DNA from: Tateyamaria pelophila
GTDB lineage: Bacteria; Pseudomonadota; Alphaproteobacteria; Rhodobacterales; Rhodobacteraceae
Assembly (NCBI RefSeq): GCF_019966495.1
Contig: NZ_JAIMIA010000001.1
Span: 124,001-188,000, forward strand
Reading direction: 5' to 3'
DNA length: 64,000 nucleotides
Position numbers and translations under genes: made by a program. A model generated the notes under the pieces. The model saw nothing but the letters and a program-made list of their open reading frames with translations. It did not search any database and was not told the origin of the DNA. Every line of letters begins with the position of its first letter. The stretch's first letter is position 1. Positions 26,860 to 35,439 of the stretch are shown piece after piece.

Positions 26860-27305
26860 TATGTCCATGCGATGTCTTGGCATTTCGCCCGCATCAGTTA
26901 ATCGACTTCGAGACGATACACCTGCCGGAATTTTAATCAAGCCGCGCACATCGTTCAATTTGCTTTTGGTCATGCGTTTTTTGGTGGCGCATAACCTGCC
27001 TTGCACTTGGCAGTCGGGCGTAACAGCATGATGACAATAGGAAGATTGATGAAAACAAATTTGAAATCTTCCTTCGATCCACCTGTCCTTTGGGTTATGC
27101 CAGCAACGGCCCAAACGCCGCTTGCGGAACGGATATTGCGCCGGACGTCACGATGAAATCGCGCGCACGTCACACACCTGAAGGCGACAATTGTTCAGCG
27201 CCACTGGCGCAACCTTTCAGATGCACACCCCGCTATCGCTTGCGAGCCCTTCTACACATCTGTAGGTTCGCTTGAAATCCGACATCTTTGAAAGGGGCAC
27301 GTGCC
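26860..27305. other. Divergent intergenic region ugpB / KAS III-like gene
   Basis: About 445 bp with no convincing gene. It holds the palindrome and candidate Pho box listed separately, and the promoters of both flanking genes. Short open frames in it have no recognisable product. Confidence 0.5.
27020..27037 (-). promoter_or_regulatory. Candidate Pho box upstream of ugpBAEC
   Basis: On the minus strand the sequence reads TTGTCAT-N4-CTGTTAC, matching 11 of 14 positions of the PhoB consensus CTGTCAT-N4-CTGTCAT. It is about 190 bp before the ugpB start codon. Control of ugp by phosphate starvation is well established in other bacteria, so the site is plausible but imperfect. Confidence 0.4.
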
Positions 27306-28433
27306 TTGTCCTTCACGCCCGCCATTACCGGAACCGGAGTTTTCACACCGGAACACGTGATATCCAACGCTGAACTTGTTGTGGCCTTCAATGCCTATGC
27401 CGACAAATACAACGCCGAGAACGCCGACGAGATCGCCGCAGGAACGCGGTTGGCCAAAGCGCACTCCTCTGAAGAGTTCATCCTGAAGGCTTCGGGCATC
27501 GAACAGCGATATGTCATGGACAAATCCGGCATTCTGGATCCGGAGGTCATGCACCCGCTGCTGCGCCAACGCAGTGATGATGAACCGTCAATCATGGCAG
27601 AAATGGCGGTGGATGCCGCAAACAAGGCCCTCGTCGCCGCAGGCAAGACGGCTGCGGATGTTGACGCTGTGATCTGTGCGGCGTCAAACCTCGAACGCGC
27701 CTATCCGGCGGTCGCGATCGAAGTGCAGGACCTGCTCGGCATTCGGGGCTTTGCCTTTGACATTAATGTTGCCTGCTCGTCCGCGACATTCGGAATACAG
27801 GCGGCCGCTGACATGATCCGCTCCGGATCGATCCGCTCGGCTCTGGTCGTCAACCCCGAAATCTGCTCCGCCCATCTGGAATGGCGTGACCGCGATTGCC
27901 ACTTCATCTTTGGCGATGTGGCAACGGCGATACTGATCGAGCGGCAAGAGGCCGCGACCGGTCCTTATTTCAAAATCAGATCGACCCGCTGCGCCACCCG
28001 GTTCTCCAATAATATCCGCAACAACAATGGCTACCTGCGGCGGTCCCGGCCTGACGGTATGATTGACCGGCGAGACATGCAGTTCATGCAAAACGGACGC
28101 AAAGTGTTCAAGGAAGTGCTGCCCATGGTAAACCAGCACATCGCAAACCACATGTCCGACGAAGGTGTGACTGCGCCCAACCTCAAACGCGTCTGGCTGC
28201 ATCAGGCAAACAAATCGATGAACGACTATATCGGCGCACGTGTCCTCGACCGCGATCCGGCACCTGGCGAACAGCCCAATATCCTGCAGGATTACGCCAA
28301 CACGTCTTCCGCCGGATCGATTATCGCGTTCTCCAAATACTCCGAAGACATGGAAAACGGTGATATCGGCCTGATCTGCTCCTTTGGAGCGGGATATTCG
28401 GTTGGCTCCATCCTTGTTGAACGGCAAGACTGA
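27306..28433 (+). CDS. Beta-ketoacyl-ACP synthase III-like protein
   Basis: A 375-residue thiolase-fold condensing enzyme. The active-site cysteine is Cys157 in NVACSSATFG; the His and Asn positions are suggested by LHQANKSMN near 300 and NTSSAGSI near 335. It is longer than classical FabH (about 320) and resembles the FabH2/PA3286-like group that condenses medium-chain acyl-CoA with malonyl-ACP. I take the TTG at 27306 as start because AAAGGGG lies eight bases upstream and the product then begins SFTPAITGTGVFTP; an upstream TTG at 27288 would place that ribosome site inside the gene. It appears to be a single-gene unit. Confidence 0.82.
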   Translation: MSFTPAITGTGVFTPEHVISNAELVVAFNAYADKYNAENADEIAAGTRLAKAHSSEEFILKASGIEQRYVMDKSGILDPEVMHPLLRQRSDDEPSIMAEMAVDAANKALVAAGKTAADVDAVICAASNLERAYPAVAIEVQDLLGIRGFAFDINVACSSATFGIQAAADMIRSGSIRSALVVNPEICSAHLEWRDRDCHFIFGDVATAILIERQEAATGPYFKIRSTRCATRFSNNIRNNNGYLRRSRPDGMIDRRDMQFMQNGRKVFKEVLPMVNQHIANHMSDEGVTAPNLKRVWLHQANKSMNDYIGARVLDRDPAPGEQPNILQDYANTSSAGSIIAFSKYSEDMENGDIGLICSFGAGYSVGSILVERQD

Positions 28434-28594
28434 CCAAGGAGCAGGCGGGTGAGCGGCACGTTCGCAGGTCTCTTCAACGCCTTGAGTTCCTCAAAATACC
28501 AATGAAACAGGACCAATGCGCTCTGAACAGGCCAGCCTTTGCACTACCTTCGCTCCTCTTGCCCCCCAAGGGCCTCCGATTTAAGGAAGGCGCC

Positions 28595-29173
28595 ATGGCA
28601 AAGCTCTATTTTCACTACTCTACAATGAACGCAGGCAAATCGACCGTTCTGCTGCAAGCGGCGCACAACTACCGGGAACGGGGGATGGAGCCTTATCTTC
28701 TCACGGCGCAACTCGACAACCGCGCAGGCACCGGCCGCATCGCTTCGCGCATTGGAATAGACACACCAGCAGACACGTTTAATCCAAGCGAAGATCTGTT
28801 CGAAAAGCTCGAAAAACGGGCCGCCCGAGGGCCGGTTGCCTGTGTGTTTGTCGACGAAGCCCAGTTTCTCACCGAAGCACAGGTTTGGGACCTCGCCCGC
28901 GCCGTCGACGACCTGAATTTGCCGGTCATGTGTTACGGTTTGAGGGTGGATTTCCAGGGCAAGCTCTTTCCCGGTTCTTCAACGCTGCTCGCCCTAGCCG
29001 ATGAAATGCGCGAAGTTCGCACAATTTGTCATTGCGGGAAAAAGGCGACGATGGTGATCCGGCAAGGGGCCGATGGCAATGTTATCAAGGACGGTGCGCA
29101 GGTGCAGATTGGTGGCAACGAGACGTATGTGTCACTCTGCAGGCGGCACTGGCGCGAAGCGGTCGGTCGTTGA
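28595..29173 (+). CDS. tdk: Thymidine kinase
   Basis: A 192-residue type II thymidine kinase that salvages thymidine to dTMP with ATP. The P-loop MNAGKST is at 11-17, the Walker B/catalytic Glu in VDEAQFL near 85-91, and the structural zinc ligands are CHCG near 148-151 plus the C-terminal CRRH. The start at 28595 is set by AAGGAAGG upstream. It stands alone, and its stop is followed at once by an array of perfect hairpins before the convergent dehydrogenase gene. Confidence 0.95.
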   Translation: MAKLYFHYSTMNAGKSTVLLQAAHNYRERGMEPYLLTAQLDNRAGTGRIASRIGIDTPADTFNPSEDLFEKLEKRAARGPVACVFVDEAQFLTEAQVWDLARAVDDLNLPVMCYGLRVDFQGKLFPGSSTLLALADEMREVRTICHCGKKATMVIRQGADGNVIKDGAQVQIGGNETYVSLCRRHWREAVGR

Positions 29174-29179
29174 GACAAA

Positions 29180-29222
29180 CGCGATCCGACACGGATCGCG
29201 GCGGGACATCGACACGATGTCC
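29180..29222. repeat. Tandem perfect hairpin pair with three-base loops (pair 1)
   Basis: Two adjacent inverted repeats start six bases after the tdk stop: CGCGATCCG-ACA-CGGATCGCG (29180-29200) and GGACATCG-ACA-CGATGTCC (29204-29222), separated by three bases. Both loops are three bases and both are closed by YCG...CGR. There is no U-tract, so they are not ordinary terminators, though they would stop exonucleases. Confidence 0.85.
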
Positions 29223-29257
29223 TCACCGAGTAAGACCAACCTTTGCCGCATAGAGCG

Positions 29258-29301
29258 CAATCCGTACCGGATTGTAGCCGGAAACCGCGTCGGTTTCCGG
29301 C
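29258..29301. repeat. Tandem perfect hairpin pair with three-base loops (pair 2)
   Basis: CAATCCG-TAC-CGGATTG (29258-29274) and GCCGGAAACCG-CGT-CGGTTTCCGGC (29277-29301) are separated by two bases and end against the stop codon of the convergent dehydrogenase gene. The arms differ from pair 1, but the loop length and CG closing pairs are the same. The second hairpin shares its GGAAACCG arm with one at 50812-50830. Confidence 0.85.
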
Positions 29302-30258
29302 TTAAACGGGGTTCGGCAGCGCCTCGCCCAGTCGAAATGCCCTGAGGTTGTCGACGGCCAGAAGGCCCATTGCGGCGCGAACTTCCAAGGCCGCTGTTCC
29401 GAGATGTGGCAGTACGGTCACCCTATCCAAACCCATCAAAGTTTCTGGCACTTTGGGCTCAAATTCGTAGACATCCAACCCTGCTCCTCCAATCGTTCCA
29501 GCCTCGAGCGCTGCAACCAAGGCCGCTTCGTCGACGACATCCCCGCGCGAAATATTAATGAAATGCGCATGACACTGCATTGCACTCAGTACAGCGGCAT
29601 CAATCAAATGATGCGTCTCTGCTCCGCCGGGCACAGCCGCCACAAGAAAGTCGACCTGCCCTGCCAGATCGGTCAGCGTCGGATACCGTTGCGCAGGATA
29701 GGGCAGCGCCTTCTGAGAGCGGTTGAAATACGACACATCCATTCCAAATCCGAAATGGCACCGATGCGCGATCGCTTGACCGATCCGGCCCATACCGACA
29801 ATTCCCACACGTTTGCCGGACATGTGCAGTCCCAACATCTGCGTCGGATGCCATCCCGCCCACGTTCCGGACCGCACCAAGCGTTCCCCCTCTGCCGCCC
29901 GCCGCGCAGACATCAGCATCAGCATGACACCGATATCAGCCGTCGCATCGGTGACCGCCCCGGGCGTGTTCGTCACGGCGATACCTGCCGCGCGGGCCGC
30001 AGCCACATCAATATGATTGAAACCAACGCCAAAATTGGCGAGCAACCGACAGCGCGGGTCAGGCACATCCGCAAAAACTGCGGCAGAGAATTGATCCCCG
30101 AGGGTCGGCAGCACAGCATCATAGTCACGCAGGCTGGCACGCATCTCGTCTCCTGTCAGAGGCAGGGTTTCATTGCGCACATCCACGACATCGAAGAAAG
30201 GGCGCGCGGCGTCGACCACGACATCCGGCAGCGGGCGGGCAATCAGAACGCGGCTCAA
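29302..30258 (-). CDS. D-2-hydroxyacid dehydrogenase (glyoxylate/hydroxypyruvate reductase type)
   Basis: A 318-residue NAD(P)-dependent dehydrogenase of the D-isomer 2-hydroxyacid family. The Rossmann motif GMGRIGQAI is near 152-160. The catalytic Arg lies in INISRGDVVDE, the acid in YEFEPKVPE and the His in LPHLGTAALE. Glyoxylate or hydroxypyruvate reduction is the likely role by family. The start is a TTG at 30258 that overlaps the csaA stop by four bases (TTGA). It is the last gene of a ybjN-proC-csaA unit. Confidence 0.88.
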   Translation of the reverse strand: MSRVLIARPLPDVVVDAARPFFDVVDVRNETLPLTGDEMRASLRDYDAVLPTLGDQFSAAVFADVPDPRCRLLANFGVGFNHIDVAAARAAGIAVTNTPGAVTDATADIGVMLMLMSARRAAEGERLVRSGTWAGWHPTQMLGLHMSGKRVGIVGMGRIGQAIAHRCHFGFGMDVSYFNRSQKALPYPAQRYPTLTDLAGQVDFLVAAVPGGAETHHLIDAAVLSAMQCHAHFINISRGDVVDEAALVAALEAGTIGGAGLDVYEFEPKVPETLMGLDRVTVLPHLGTAALEVRAAMGLLAVDNLRAFRLGEALPNPV

Positions 30259-30593
30259 TGCAAACGGCCCCCGACCGGGACATCCCGCTCTGGCTGCGCC
30301 AACACGATGGCCCCATCCGCATCGGGAAAGCCAAGGACCAGAACCTCTGACATGAACCGCCCGATTTGACGGGCAGGAAAATTCACCACGGCCAACACTT
30401 GCCGACCCACCAGCTTTTCCGGTTCATAATGTACCGTGATCTGGGCCGAGGTCTTTTTCTCTCCCAATTCGGACCCAAAATCGATCCACATCTTGATCGC
30501 GGGCTTGCGCGCTTCGGGAAAGGGCTCGGCGCGCACCACGCGCCCGACACGCACATCAACCTTCATGCAGTCATCAAAACTGATCTCATCCAT
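30255..30593 (-). CDS. csaA: tRNA-binding protein CsaA
   Basis: A 112-residue OB-fold protein that binds tRNA and has been linked to chaperone and secretion functions. The sequence shows MKVDVRVGRVVRAEPFPEARKP near 10-31 and GRQVLAVVNFPARQIG near 70-85, both hallmarks of the family. The start at 30593 has AAGGAG upstream and overlaps the end of proC by eight bases. Confidence 0.9.
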   Translation of the reverse strand: MDEISFDDCMKVDVRVGRVVRAEPFPEARKPAIKMWIDFGSELGEKKTSAQITVHYEPEKLVGRQVLAVVNFPARQIGRFMSEVLVLGFPDADGAIVLAQPERDVPVGGRLH

Positions 30594-31398
30594 TGGCCAA
30601 CTCCTTGGATCGGTTCGCGGCGGCGGCAACCGCTTCGGGCAACAAGGTGGGAAACCCACGGTCGGGATCCATCAACACTTCCAAAGCCGCTTGCGTGGTC
30701 CCGTTGGGGCTGGTGACGTTCACGCGCAGTTGCCCCGGATCCTCGTCCGATTGCATGGCAAGCGCGCCCGCCCCCGCGACTGTGGCCTTGGCCAATTGCA
30801 GGGCCAGTTCTTCCGGTAACCCTTGCGCCACGCCGCCAGCGGCCAGGGTTTCGATCAGGTGAAAAACATAGGCGGGGCCCGATCCGCTGACACCGGTCAC
30901 GGCATCCATCTGCGCCTCACTTTCAAGGCACACAACCTCCCCCACAGCAGACATCAGCAACTCCGCCTCACCCAAGGCGCTCTGCCCCGCGACATTGGCA
31001 CAAAGCGCCGTGATACCGCGACCCACCGCTGACGGTGTGTTGGGCATGGCACGTATGATCGGGGTGTTGGCCCCGAATGCACGTTCAAAGGAGGAGATCG
31101 GGGTACCGGCAGCCACCGATATAAAAACCGTCTGCCCATTGGCCAGCGCCGTGATCGCAGGTAACGCATTGCCCATCATCTGGGGTTTGACGGCGATCAA
31201 AACGACAGCAGGAGCGTCAGGCAAAGGTGCATTCACGTGTACACCCGTGGACACCACCCAATCGGACGGTCCGGGATCCAGCACCCAAACCTTGTCAGCA
31301 GGCAACCCGCGTTCCAACCAACCGGCCAGCATGGCCGACCCCATCTTGCCGCAGCCCAAGAGCACAAGGCCATGTGCCGCAATCCGTTCGTCTTGCAT
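30586..31398 (-). CDS. proC: Pyrroline-5-carboxylate reductase
   Basis: A 270-residue NAD(P)H enzyme for the last step of proline synthesis. The N-terminal Rossmann motif GCGKMGSAML is at about 15-24. IRAMPNTPSAVG lies near 115, and the dimer region TGVSGSGPAYVF near 165 is diagnostic. GGGGGAA lies just before the ATG. It overlaps csaA and follows the ybjN-like gene by 31 bases, so the four genes likely form one transcript. Confidence 0.95.
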   Translation of the reverse strand: MQDERIAAHGLVLLGCGKMGSAMLAGWLERGLPADKVWVLDPGPSDWVVSTGVHVNAPLPDAPAVVLIAVKPQMMGNALPAITALANGQTVFISVAAGTPISSFERAFGANTPIIRAMPNTPSAVGRGITALCANVAGQSALGEAELLMSAVGEVVCLESEAQMDAVTGVSGSGPAYVFHLIETLAAGGVAQGLPEELALQLAKATVAGAGALAMQSDEDPGQLRVNVTSPNGTTQAALEVLMDPDRGFPTLLPEAVAAAANRSKELANG

Positions 31399-31429
31399 AA
31401 AATTTCCCCCGACGTATCAGGGGGACAGA

Positions 31430-31930
31430 TTAAGCGCGGCCATAGGCCTCTGCAATGGCGACTTGCAACGCGTCTTTCGGGCTCCGATCGCCCCAGACAA
31501 GCAATTGCAACGCGGGATAATACCGCTCGGCGCTCATGACAGCAGCGTTGATCATGGTGTCGATCTGCTCGGGGCCCGCAATCTGACCACCCGCCAGAAC
31601 CAGACCATAGCGATAGACCATCAGCTTTTGCTCTGCCCAATAGGTGAACGACCCGGCCCAGCACTGGTCATTGATCAGGTTCAGCAGTTCATAAAGCTCG
31701 GACAGCTTTTCCTCGGGCGGTTCCATCTCGAAGGTGCAAACCATGCGCAACGTCTCATCATAGCCCGACCAGGCCAAAGTGATGGAGTATGTGCGCCACT
31801 GACCTTCGACAGCCATTGCGATCTGATCATCGCCAATGCGGTCAAAATCCCACTCATGGTGTTCTGCTATGTGCTCGACGATATCAATGGGATGGATTTC
31901 GTCTTCCAGGTACTGCTCGGAAAGGGCCAT
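31430..31930 (-). CDS. YbjN domain-containing protein
   Basis: A 166-residue protein of the YbjN family (type III secretion chaperone-like fold), function unsettled. It shows the family pattern of an N-terminal acidic strand-helix (DIVEHIAEHHEWDFDR), a mid WAGSFTYWAEQKLMVYR, and a C-terminal amphipathic helix. The start at 31930 is preferred because GAGGTGG precedes it. The position directly upstream of proC is shared by many Rhodobacterales in my recollection, but gives no functional hint. Confidence 0.82.
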   Translation of the reverse strand: MALSEQYLEDEIHPIDIVEHIAEHHEWDFDRIGDDQIAMAVEGQWRTYSITLAWSGYDETLRMVCTFEMEPPEEKLSELYELLNLINDQCWAGSFTYWAEQKLMVYRYGLVLAGGQIAGPEQIDTMINAAVMSAERYYPALQLLVWGDRSPKDALQVAIAEAYGRA

Positions 31931-32193
31931 GTCGCCACCTCTTATTCGCTGTAGCGATGGGGGCTGGCAGCGCCCCAAGCGCTAGGTGCCTGCTCTAGAA
32001 ACCGGGGCGATCCCCCGTGCCTCTACCAGATATGGTGGCCGTGCTTGACGTCTGTGGCAACCCTTTATTTGGGGATAACCTCAATAAGTTGGGGACAAAG
32101 ACACTTTGATCGCAAAATAAGCACGCCCGATCTTGAAAACCCGGCCGCAGGGCGACTGACCGTGAAACGCGGGCACGCCTAGGCGCCTGCCCT

Positions 32194-32228
32194 ACTCTGT
32201 TCCAAGAAAATCCCCCGGAGGGCCCGCC
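32194..32228 (-). repeat. Dispersed GC-rich intergenic repeat, copy d
   Basis: On the minus strand it reads GGCGGGCCCTCCGGGGGATT followed by TTCTTGGAACAG, sharing the CCCCCGGGATnTT...TTGG core with copies b and c. It is a shortened copy. Confidence 0.45.
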
Positions 32229-32235
32229 TGAAACG

Positions 32236-32260
32236 CAAAACGCCCGGCAGATACCGGGCG
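32236..32260 (-). terminator. Rho-independent terminator after ubiK
   Basis: CGCCCGG-N6-CCGGGCG stem followed on the minus strand by TTTTGCGTTT. It lies about 53 bp beyond the ubiK stop and fits transcription from that gene. Confidence 0.75.
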
Positions 32261-32312
32261 ATCATTCTCAAGCTGGCAGAATATGGAATGGCGCGGCAGC
32301 GCCCCCGCCGGA

Positions 32313-32552
32313 TTACTTGGTTTCCAGCGCGTCCAGACGCGCCTTCAGCGCCTCGTTTTCTTCGCGGGCTTTTTGCGCCATGGCGCGCACGGCGTCAAAT
32401 TCTTCACGGGTGACAAAATCGCGATCCGCCAGCCAGCGGTCCATCATAGACTTCATCGCCGTTTCCGCTTCGTCCCGCGCGCCCTGAGCAACGCCCATCG
32501 CATTGGTCATCAACTGAGAAATATCGTCAAAAATCTTGCCGCGTGCTTGCAT
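32313..32552 (-). CDS. ubiK: Ubiquinone biosynthesis accessory factor (UbiK/BMFP family)
   Basis: A 79-residue all-helical protein of the brucella membrane fusogenic protein family. An amphipathic N-terminus ([14 protein letters not shown]) is followed by a coiled-coil C-terminus rich in E, K, A and R ([20 protein letters not shown]). In Enterobacteria UbiK helps aerobic ubiquinone biosynthesis by binding UbiJ and lipid. It is divergent from lgt, a common arrangement in Rhodobacterales. Confidence 0.85.
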   Translation of the reverse strand: MQARGKIFDDISQLMTNAMGVAQGARDEAETAMKSMMDRWLADRDFVTREEFDAVRAMAQKAREENEALKARLDALETK

Positions 32553-32648
32553 GTTTTGGTTTCCCGTTTGTCGCTGTATCCTATATGGAGTGCCAAGGCA
32601 CCGCCCGCAAGGTTGACCTCACCCCGACACAGAGGCATTCAGACGCAG

Positions 32649-33545
32649 ATGCACGCCATGATCCCCTTCCCCGACATCTCGCCAGAGATTTTCTCCATCT
32701 CGCTTTTTGGGATGGAACTGGCGCTGCGCTGGTACGCGCTGGCCTATATCGTTGGGATCATCATCGGCTGGCGGCTCGTTGTGATGGCAGTGAAATCACC
32801 ACGACTGTGGCCCAACAGCACGCCCGTCATGACCCCCGCCCAAATCGAGGATATGCTCACATGGATCATCCTGGGTGTACTTCTGGGCGGGCGGTTTGGC
32901 TATGTCCTGTTCTATCAACCCGGTGTTTACCTTGAGAATCCCGCATCCATTCTGGCCATCTGGCAGGGTGGCATGGCATTTCACGGCGGTATGCTGGGGG
33001 TTGTCGTTGCCGCGTGGCTGTATACCGGACGGCACAAGATCGATCGGCTGAGTGCAGCGGACGCCATCGCCTTGGGCGTACCCCCTGGACTGCTTCTCGG
33101 TCGGCTTGCCAATTTCGTAAACGCCGAGCTTTGGGGGCGTCCGACGGATTTGCCCTGGGGCGTCGCTTTTCCCGGGTATACCGCGCAGTACTGCCCGGAC
33201 ATCACAGACATATGCGCCCGCCACCCGTCGCAACTCTACGAGGCCGCGCTGGAAGGATTGATTTTGCTCGCCCTGCTTTTGTGGTTGGCATGGCGCCGCG
33301 ACGCGTTCAAACGGCCCGGACTGATCTGCGGTACCTTCCTTGCAGGCTACGGACTCTCGCGTTTCATGGTCGAATTTGTACGCCAGCCTGACGCACAATT
33401 CATCTCGCAGGGCAATCCGCTGGGCCTCGCCTGGCATGTCGGCGGCTACGGGCTGACGATGGGTCAGATCCTGTCACTGCCCATGATTGCGCTTGGCGTC
33501 TGGTTGATTCTTAGGGCACGTAAGCGCGCCGCCATAGCCACATGA
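32649..33545 (+). CDS. lgt: Prolipoprotein diacylglyceryl transferase
   Basis: A 298-residue inner-membrane enzyme that transfers diacylglycerol from phosphatidylglycerol to the lipobox cysteine of prolipoproteins. Seven or so spans are visible. Signature pieces are [16 protein letters not shown] near 80-95, [11 protein letters not shown] near 108-118, [17 protein letters not shown] near 153-169 and the C-terminal region [13 protein letters not shown] 32649 or 32658 are both possible. It overlaps the methyltransferase gene by four bases, giving an lgt-methyltransferase-pgeF operon. Confidence 0.95.
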   Translation: MHAMIPFPDISPEIFSISLFGMELALRWYALAYIVGIIIGWRLVVMAVKSPRLWPNSTPVMTPAQIEDMLTWIILGVLLGGRFGYVLFYQPGVYLENPASILAIWQGGMAFHGGMLGVVVAAWLYTGRHKIDRLSAADAIALGVPPGLLLGRLANFVNAELWGRPTDLPWGVAFPGYTAQYCPDITDICARHPSQLYEAALEGLILLALLLWLAWRRDAFKRPGLICGTFLAGYGLSRFMVEFVRQPDAQFISQGNPLGLAWHVGGYGLTMGQILSLPMIALGVWLILRARKRAAIAT

Positions 33546-34603
33546 CCCTCAAGGACGACCTGATGGCACGCATTGCCGCGACCGGCCCGATTTCCGTCGC
33601 AGACTTTATGTCCGAGGCCCTGCTGCATCCCACCAAAGGCTACTACACCACCCGTGACCCCTTGGGCGCGCAGGGCGATTTCGTAACGGCGCCCGAAATC
33701 AGCCAGATGTTTGGCGAGTTGGTGGGCCTCAGCCTCGCGCAAAGCTGGCTCGATCAAGGGGCGCCGGAGCGTTTCACCTTGGCCGAACTCGGTCCGGGCC
33801 GCGGCACGTTGATGGCGGATATTCTGCGCGCCACCCGGAGCGTACCCGGCTTTCATGACGCGGCGAACATCCATCTCGTCGAGGCTTCCCCTGTCCTGCA
33901 AGACGCTCAGGCTGCAACGCTGGTCGGACACGCGCCGACATGGGTGTCCAGTGTCAATGATCTGCCAGCCGCGCCGCTCTGGCTGGTCGCCAACGAATTT
34001 TTCGACGCGCTTCCCATCCGCCAATTCGAGCGCGCAGGATCCGGTTGGCGGGAGCGTTGTGTCGGGTTGACGGGCGATGCGCTTGGCTTTGGACTTGCTG
34101 CGCCCGCGCCCCGTGCTGATCTGGAACACCGGTTGGAAGACACAGGCGATGGTGATGTCGTGGAAGTCTGTCCGACCGCCCGCACGATTCTGAACGTGAT
34201 CAGCAGCCACATCGCCGCACAGGGTGGCGCGGCCCTGATCATCGATTACGGCGATTGGCGCAGCCAGGGCGACACCCTTCAGGCTGTTCAAAACCACGCG
34301 GCGGTCGATCCGCTCGCGGACCCGGGGCGCGCGGATCTGACAGCTCATGTAGATTTCGAAGTGCTTGCCACCGCAACCGCACCCGCCTCGCATTCGCGGG
34401 TCACGCCACAGGGTGTCTTTCTCGAACGGCTCGGGATCACGGCACGGGCGCAACAGCTTGCCCAGAAGCTCACCGGTCGGGCGCGTGAGACCCATATCGC
34501 TGCACATCGACGGTTGACGCATCCGCAAGAAATGGGAAACCTGTTCAAAGTGCTGGGCGTATTCCCGGCGACTTCTGCGCCACCGCCGGGGCTGACGAAA
34601 TGA
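33542..34603 (+). CDS. NDUFAF7/MidA-family SAM-dependent methyltransferase
   Basis: A 353-residue protein of the COG1565 family, whose mitochondrial member NDUFAF7 dimethylates an arginine in a complex I subunit. Motifs include [19 protein letters not shown] near 29-47, the SAM-binding [14 protein letters not shown] near 82-95, and [14 protein letters not shown] near 153-166. It is linked by four-base overlaps to lgt before and pgeF after. A role in complex I assembly is inferred from the eukaryotic homologue. Confidence 0.88.
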   Translation: MTLKDDLMARIAATGPISVADFMSEALLHPTKGYYTTRDPLGAQGDFVTAPEISQMFGELVGLSLAQSWLDQGAPERFTLAELGPGRGTLMADILRATRSVPGFHDAANIHLVEASPVLQDAQAATLVGHAPTWVSSVNDLPAAPLWLVANEFFDALPIRQFERAGSGWRERCVGLTGDALGFGLAAPAPRADLEHRLEDTGDGDVVEVCPTARTILNVISSHIAAQGGAALIIDYGDWRSQGDTLQAVQNHAAVDPLADPGRADLTAHVDFEVLATATAPASHSRVTPQGVFLERLGITARAQQLAQKLTGRARETHIAAHRRLTHPQEMGNLFKVLGVFPATSAPPPGLTK

Positions 34604-35355
34604 CACTTGAGATCCTCACCGCCGATACACTTGCCCCGGTTCGCCATGGATTTTTCACCCGCGCCGGCGGCGCGTCTTCGGGTGTTTTTTCCGGCCTGAA
34701 CTGCGGCACGGGCAGTTCTGACCAGACCGAAATCGTCGAGATCAATCGCGCCCGTGTCGCAGACGCAATGGGCGTAGATGCAAGCCATTTGATCGGTGTC
34801 CACCAAATTCATTCTGCCGATGCCGTCCACGTCACCGGCCCCGTGACGACCAAACCCAAGGCCGATGGCCTTGTCACGCGCACACCGGGTCTGGCGCTGT
34901 CCGTACTGACCGCAGATTGCCAGCCGGTGCTTTTGGCAGACGCACAATCCGGGGTCATAGGTGCCGCTCATGCGGGATGGAAGGGTGCACAGGCGGGTAT
35001 TGTAGAGGCAACAGTCGACGCAATGGTGGCTCTCGGTGCCATCCGCAGCCAGATCCACGCGGTCATCGGGCCGACGATCAGCCAAAGGGCCTACGAAGTG
35101 GGCCCAGAGTTCTTTGAGGAATTTATGGACGAAGGCCCGGAGAACGCCCGCTTTTTTGCAGGGGGCGACGGCGACCGCATGCATTTCGATCTGCCCGGTT
35201 ACGGACTGTCGCGCCTGCGCGCCGCCGGAATTGCATCAGCGGAATGGACCCGCCACTGCACGTATTTCGATCCGCATCGGTTCTTTTCCTATCGCAGATC
35301 GGTCCACGAAAAAGCCCCCGACTATGGCCGATTGATCGCGACAATTGTACTCTGA
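34600..35355 (+). CDS. pgeF: Peptidoglycan editing factor PgeF (laccase-domain, YfiH family)
   Basis: A 251-residue copper/zinc-binding enzyme of the YfiH family, reported to remove misplaced L-serine from peptidoglycan precursors and also to act as a polyphenol oxidase or purine nucleosidase in some members. Metal-ligand motifs are present: GVHQIHSADAV near 66-76, TADCQPVLLAD near 104-114 with the ligand Cys, and AAHAGWKGAQAGIV near 124-137 with the ligand His. It is the last gene in the lgt operon. Confidence 0.9.
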   Translation: MTLEILTADTLAPVRHGFFTRAGGASSGVFSGLNCGTGSSDQTEIVEINRARVADAMGVDASHLIGVHQIHSADAVHVTGPVTTKPKADGLVTRTPGLALSVLTADCQPVLLADAQSGVIGAAHAGWKGAQAGIVEATVDAMVALGAIRSQIHAVIGPTISQRAYEVGPEFFEEFMDEGPENARFFAGGDGDRMHFDLPGYGLSRLRAAGIASAEWTRHCTYFDPHRFFSYRRSVHEKAPDYGRLIATIVL

Positions 35356-35439
35356 CCTTGGGAAAGAGGGGCGCGCGATCGGCAGGGGCGATTGAGCCAA
35401 AGTAATAAGCAGGTGACGGGTAGAGCCTGGCAAGTCCGC

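Larger units (their letters stand above)
31931..32312. other. Intergenic region between ybjN-like gene and ubiK
   Basis: About 380 bp without a gene. It contains the ubiK terminator (32236-32260) and copy d of the GC-rich repeat (about 32194-32228). Nearer the ybjN-like gene lies an AT-rich stretch (about 32060-32130) with repeated TTGGGGA words. A short GGGGCGATCCCC hairpin at about 32000 is not a tRNA. Confidence 0.5.

Noticed and set aside
31990-32060. Possible tRNA-like fold near the ybjN-like gene
   Set aside because: It has a GGGG...CCCC stem but no T-loop motif, no anticodon arm of the right size and no CCA context.
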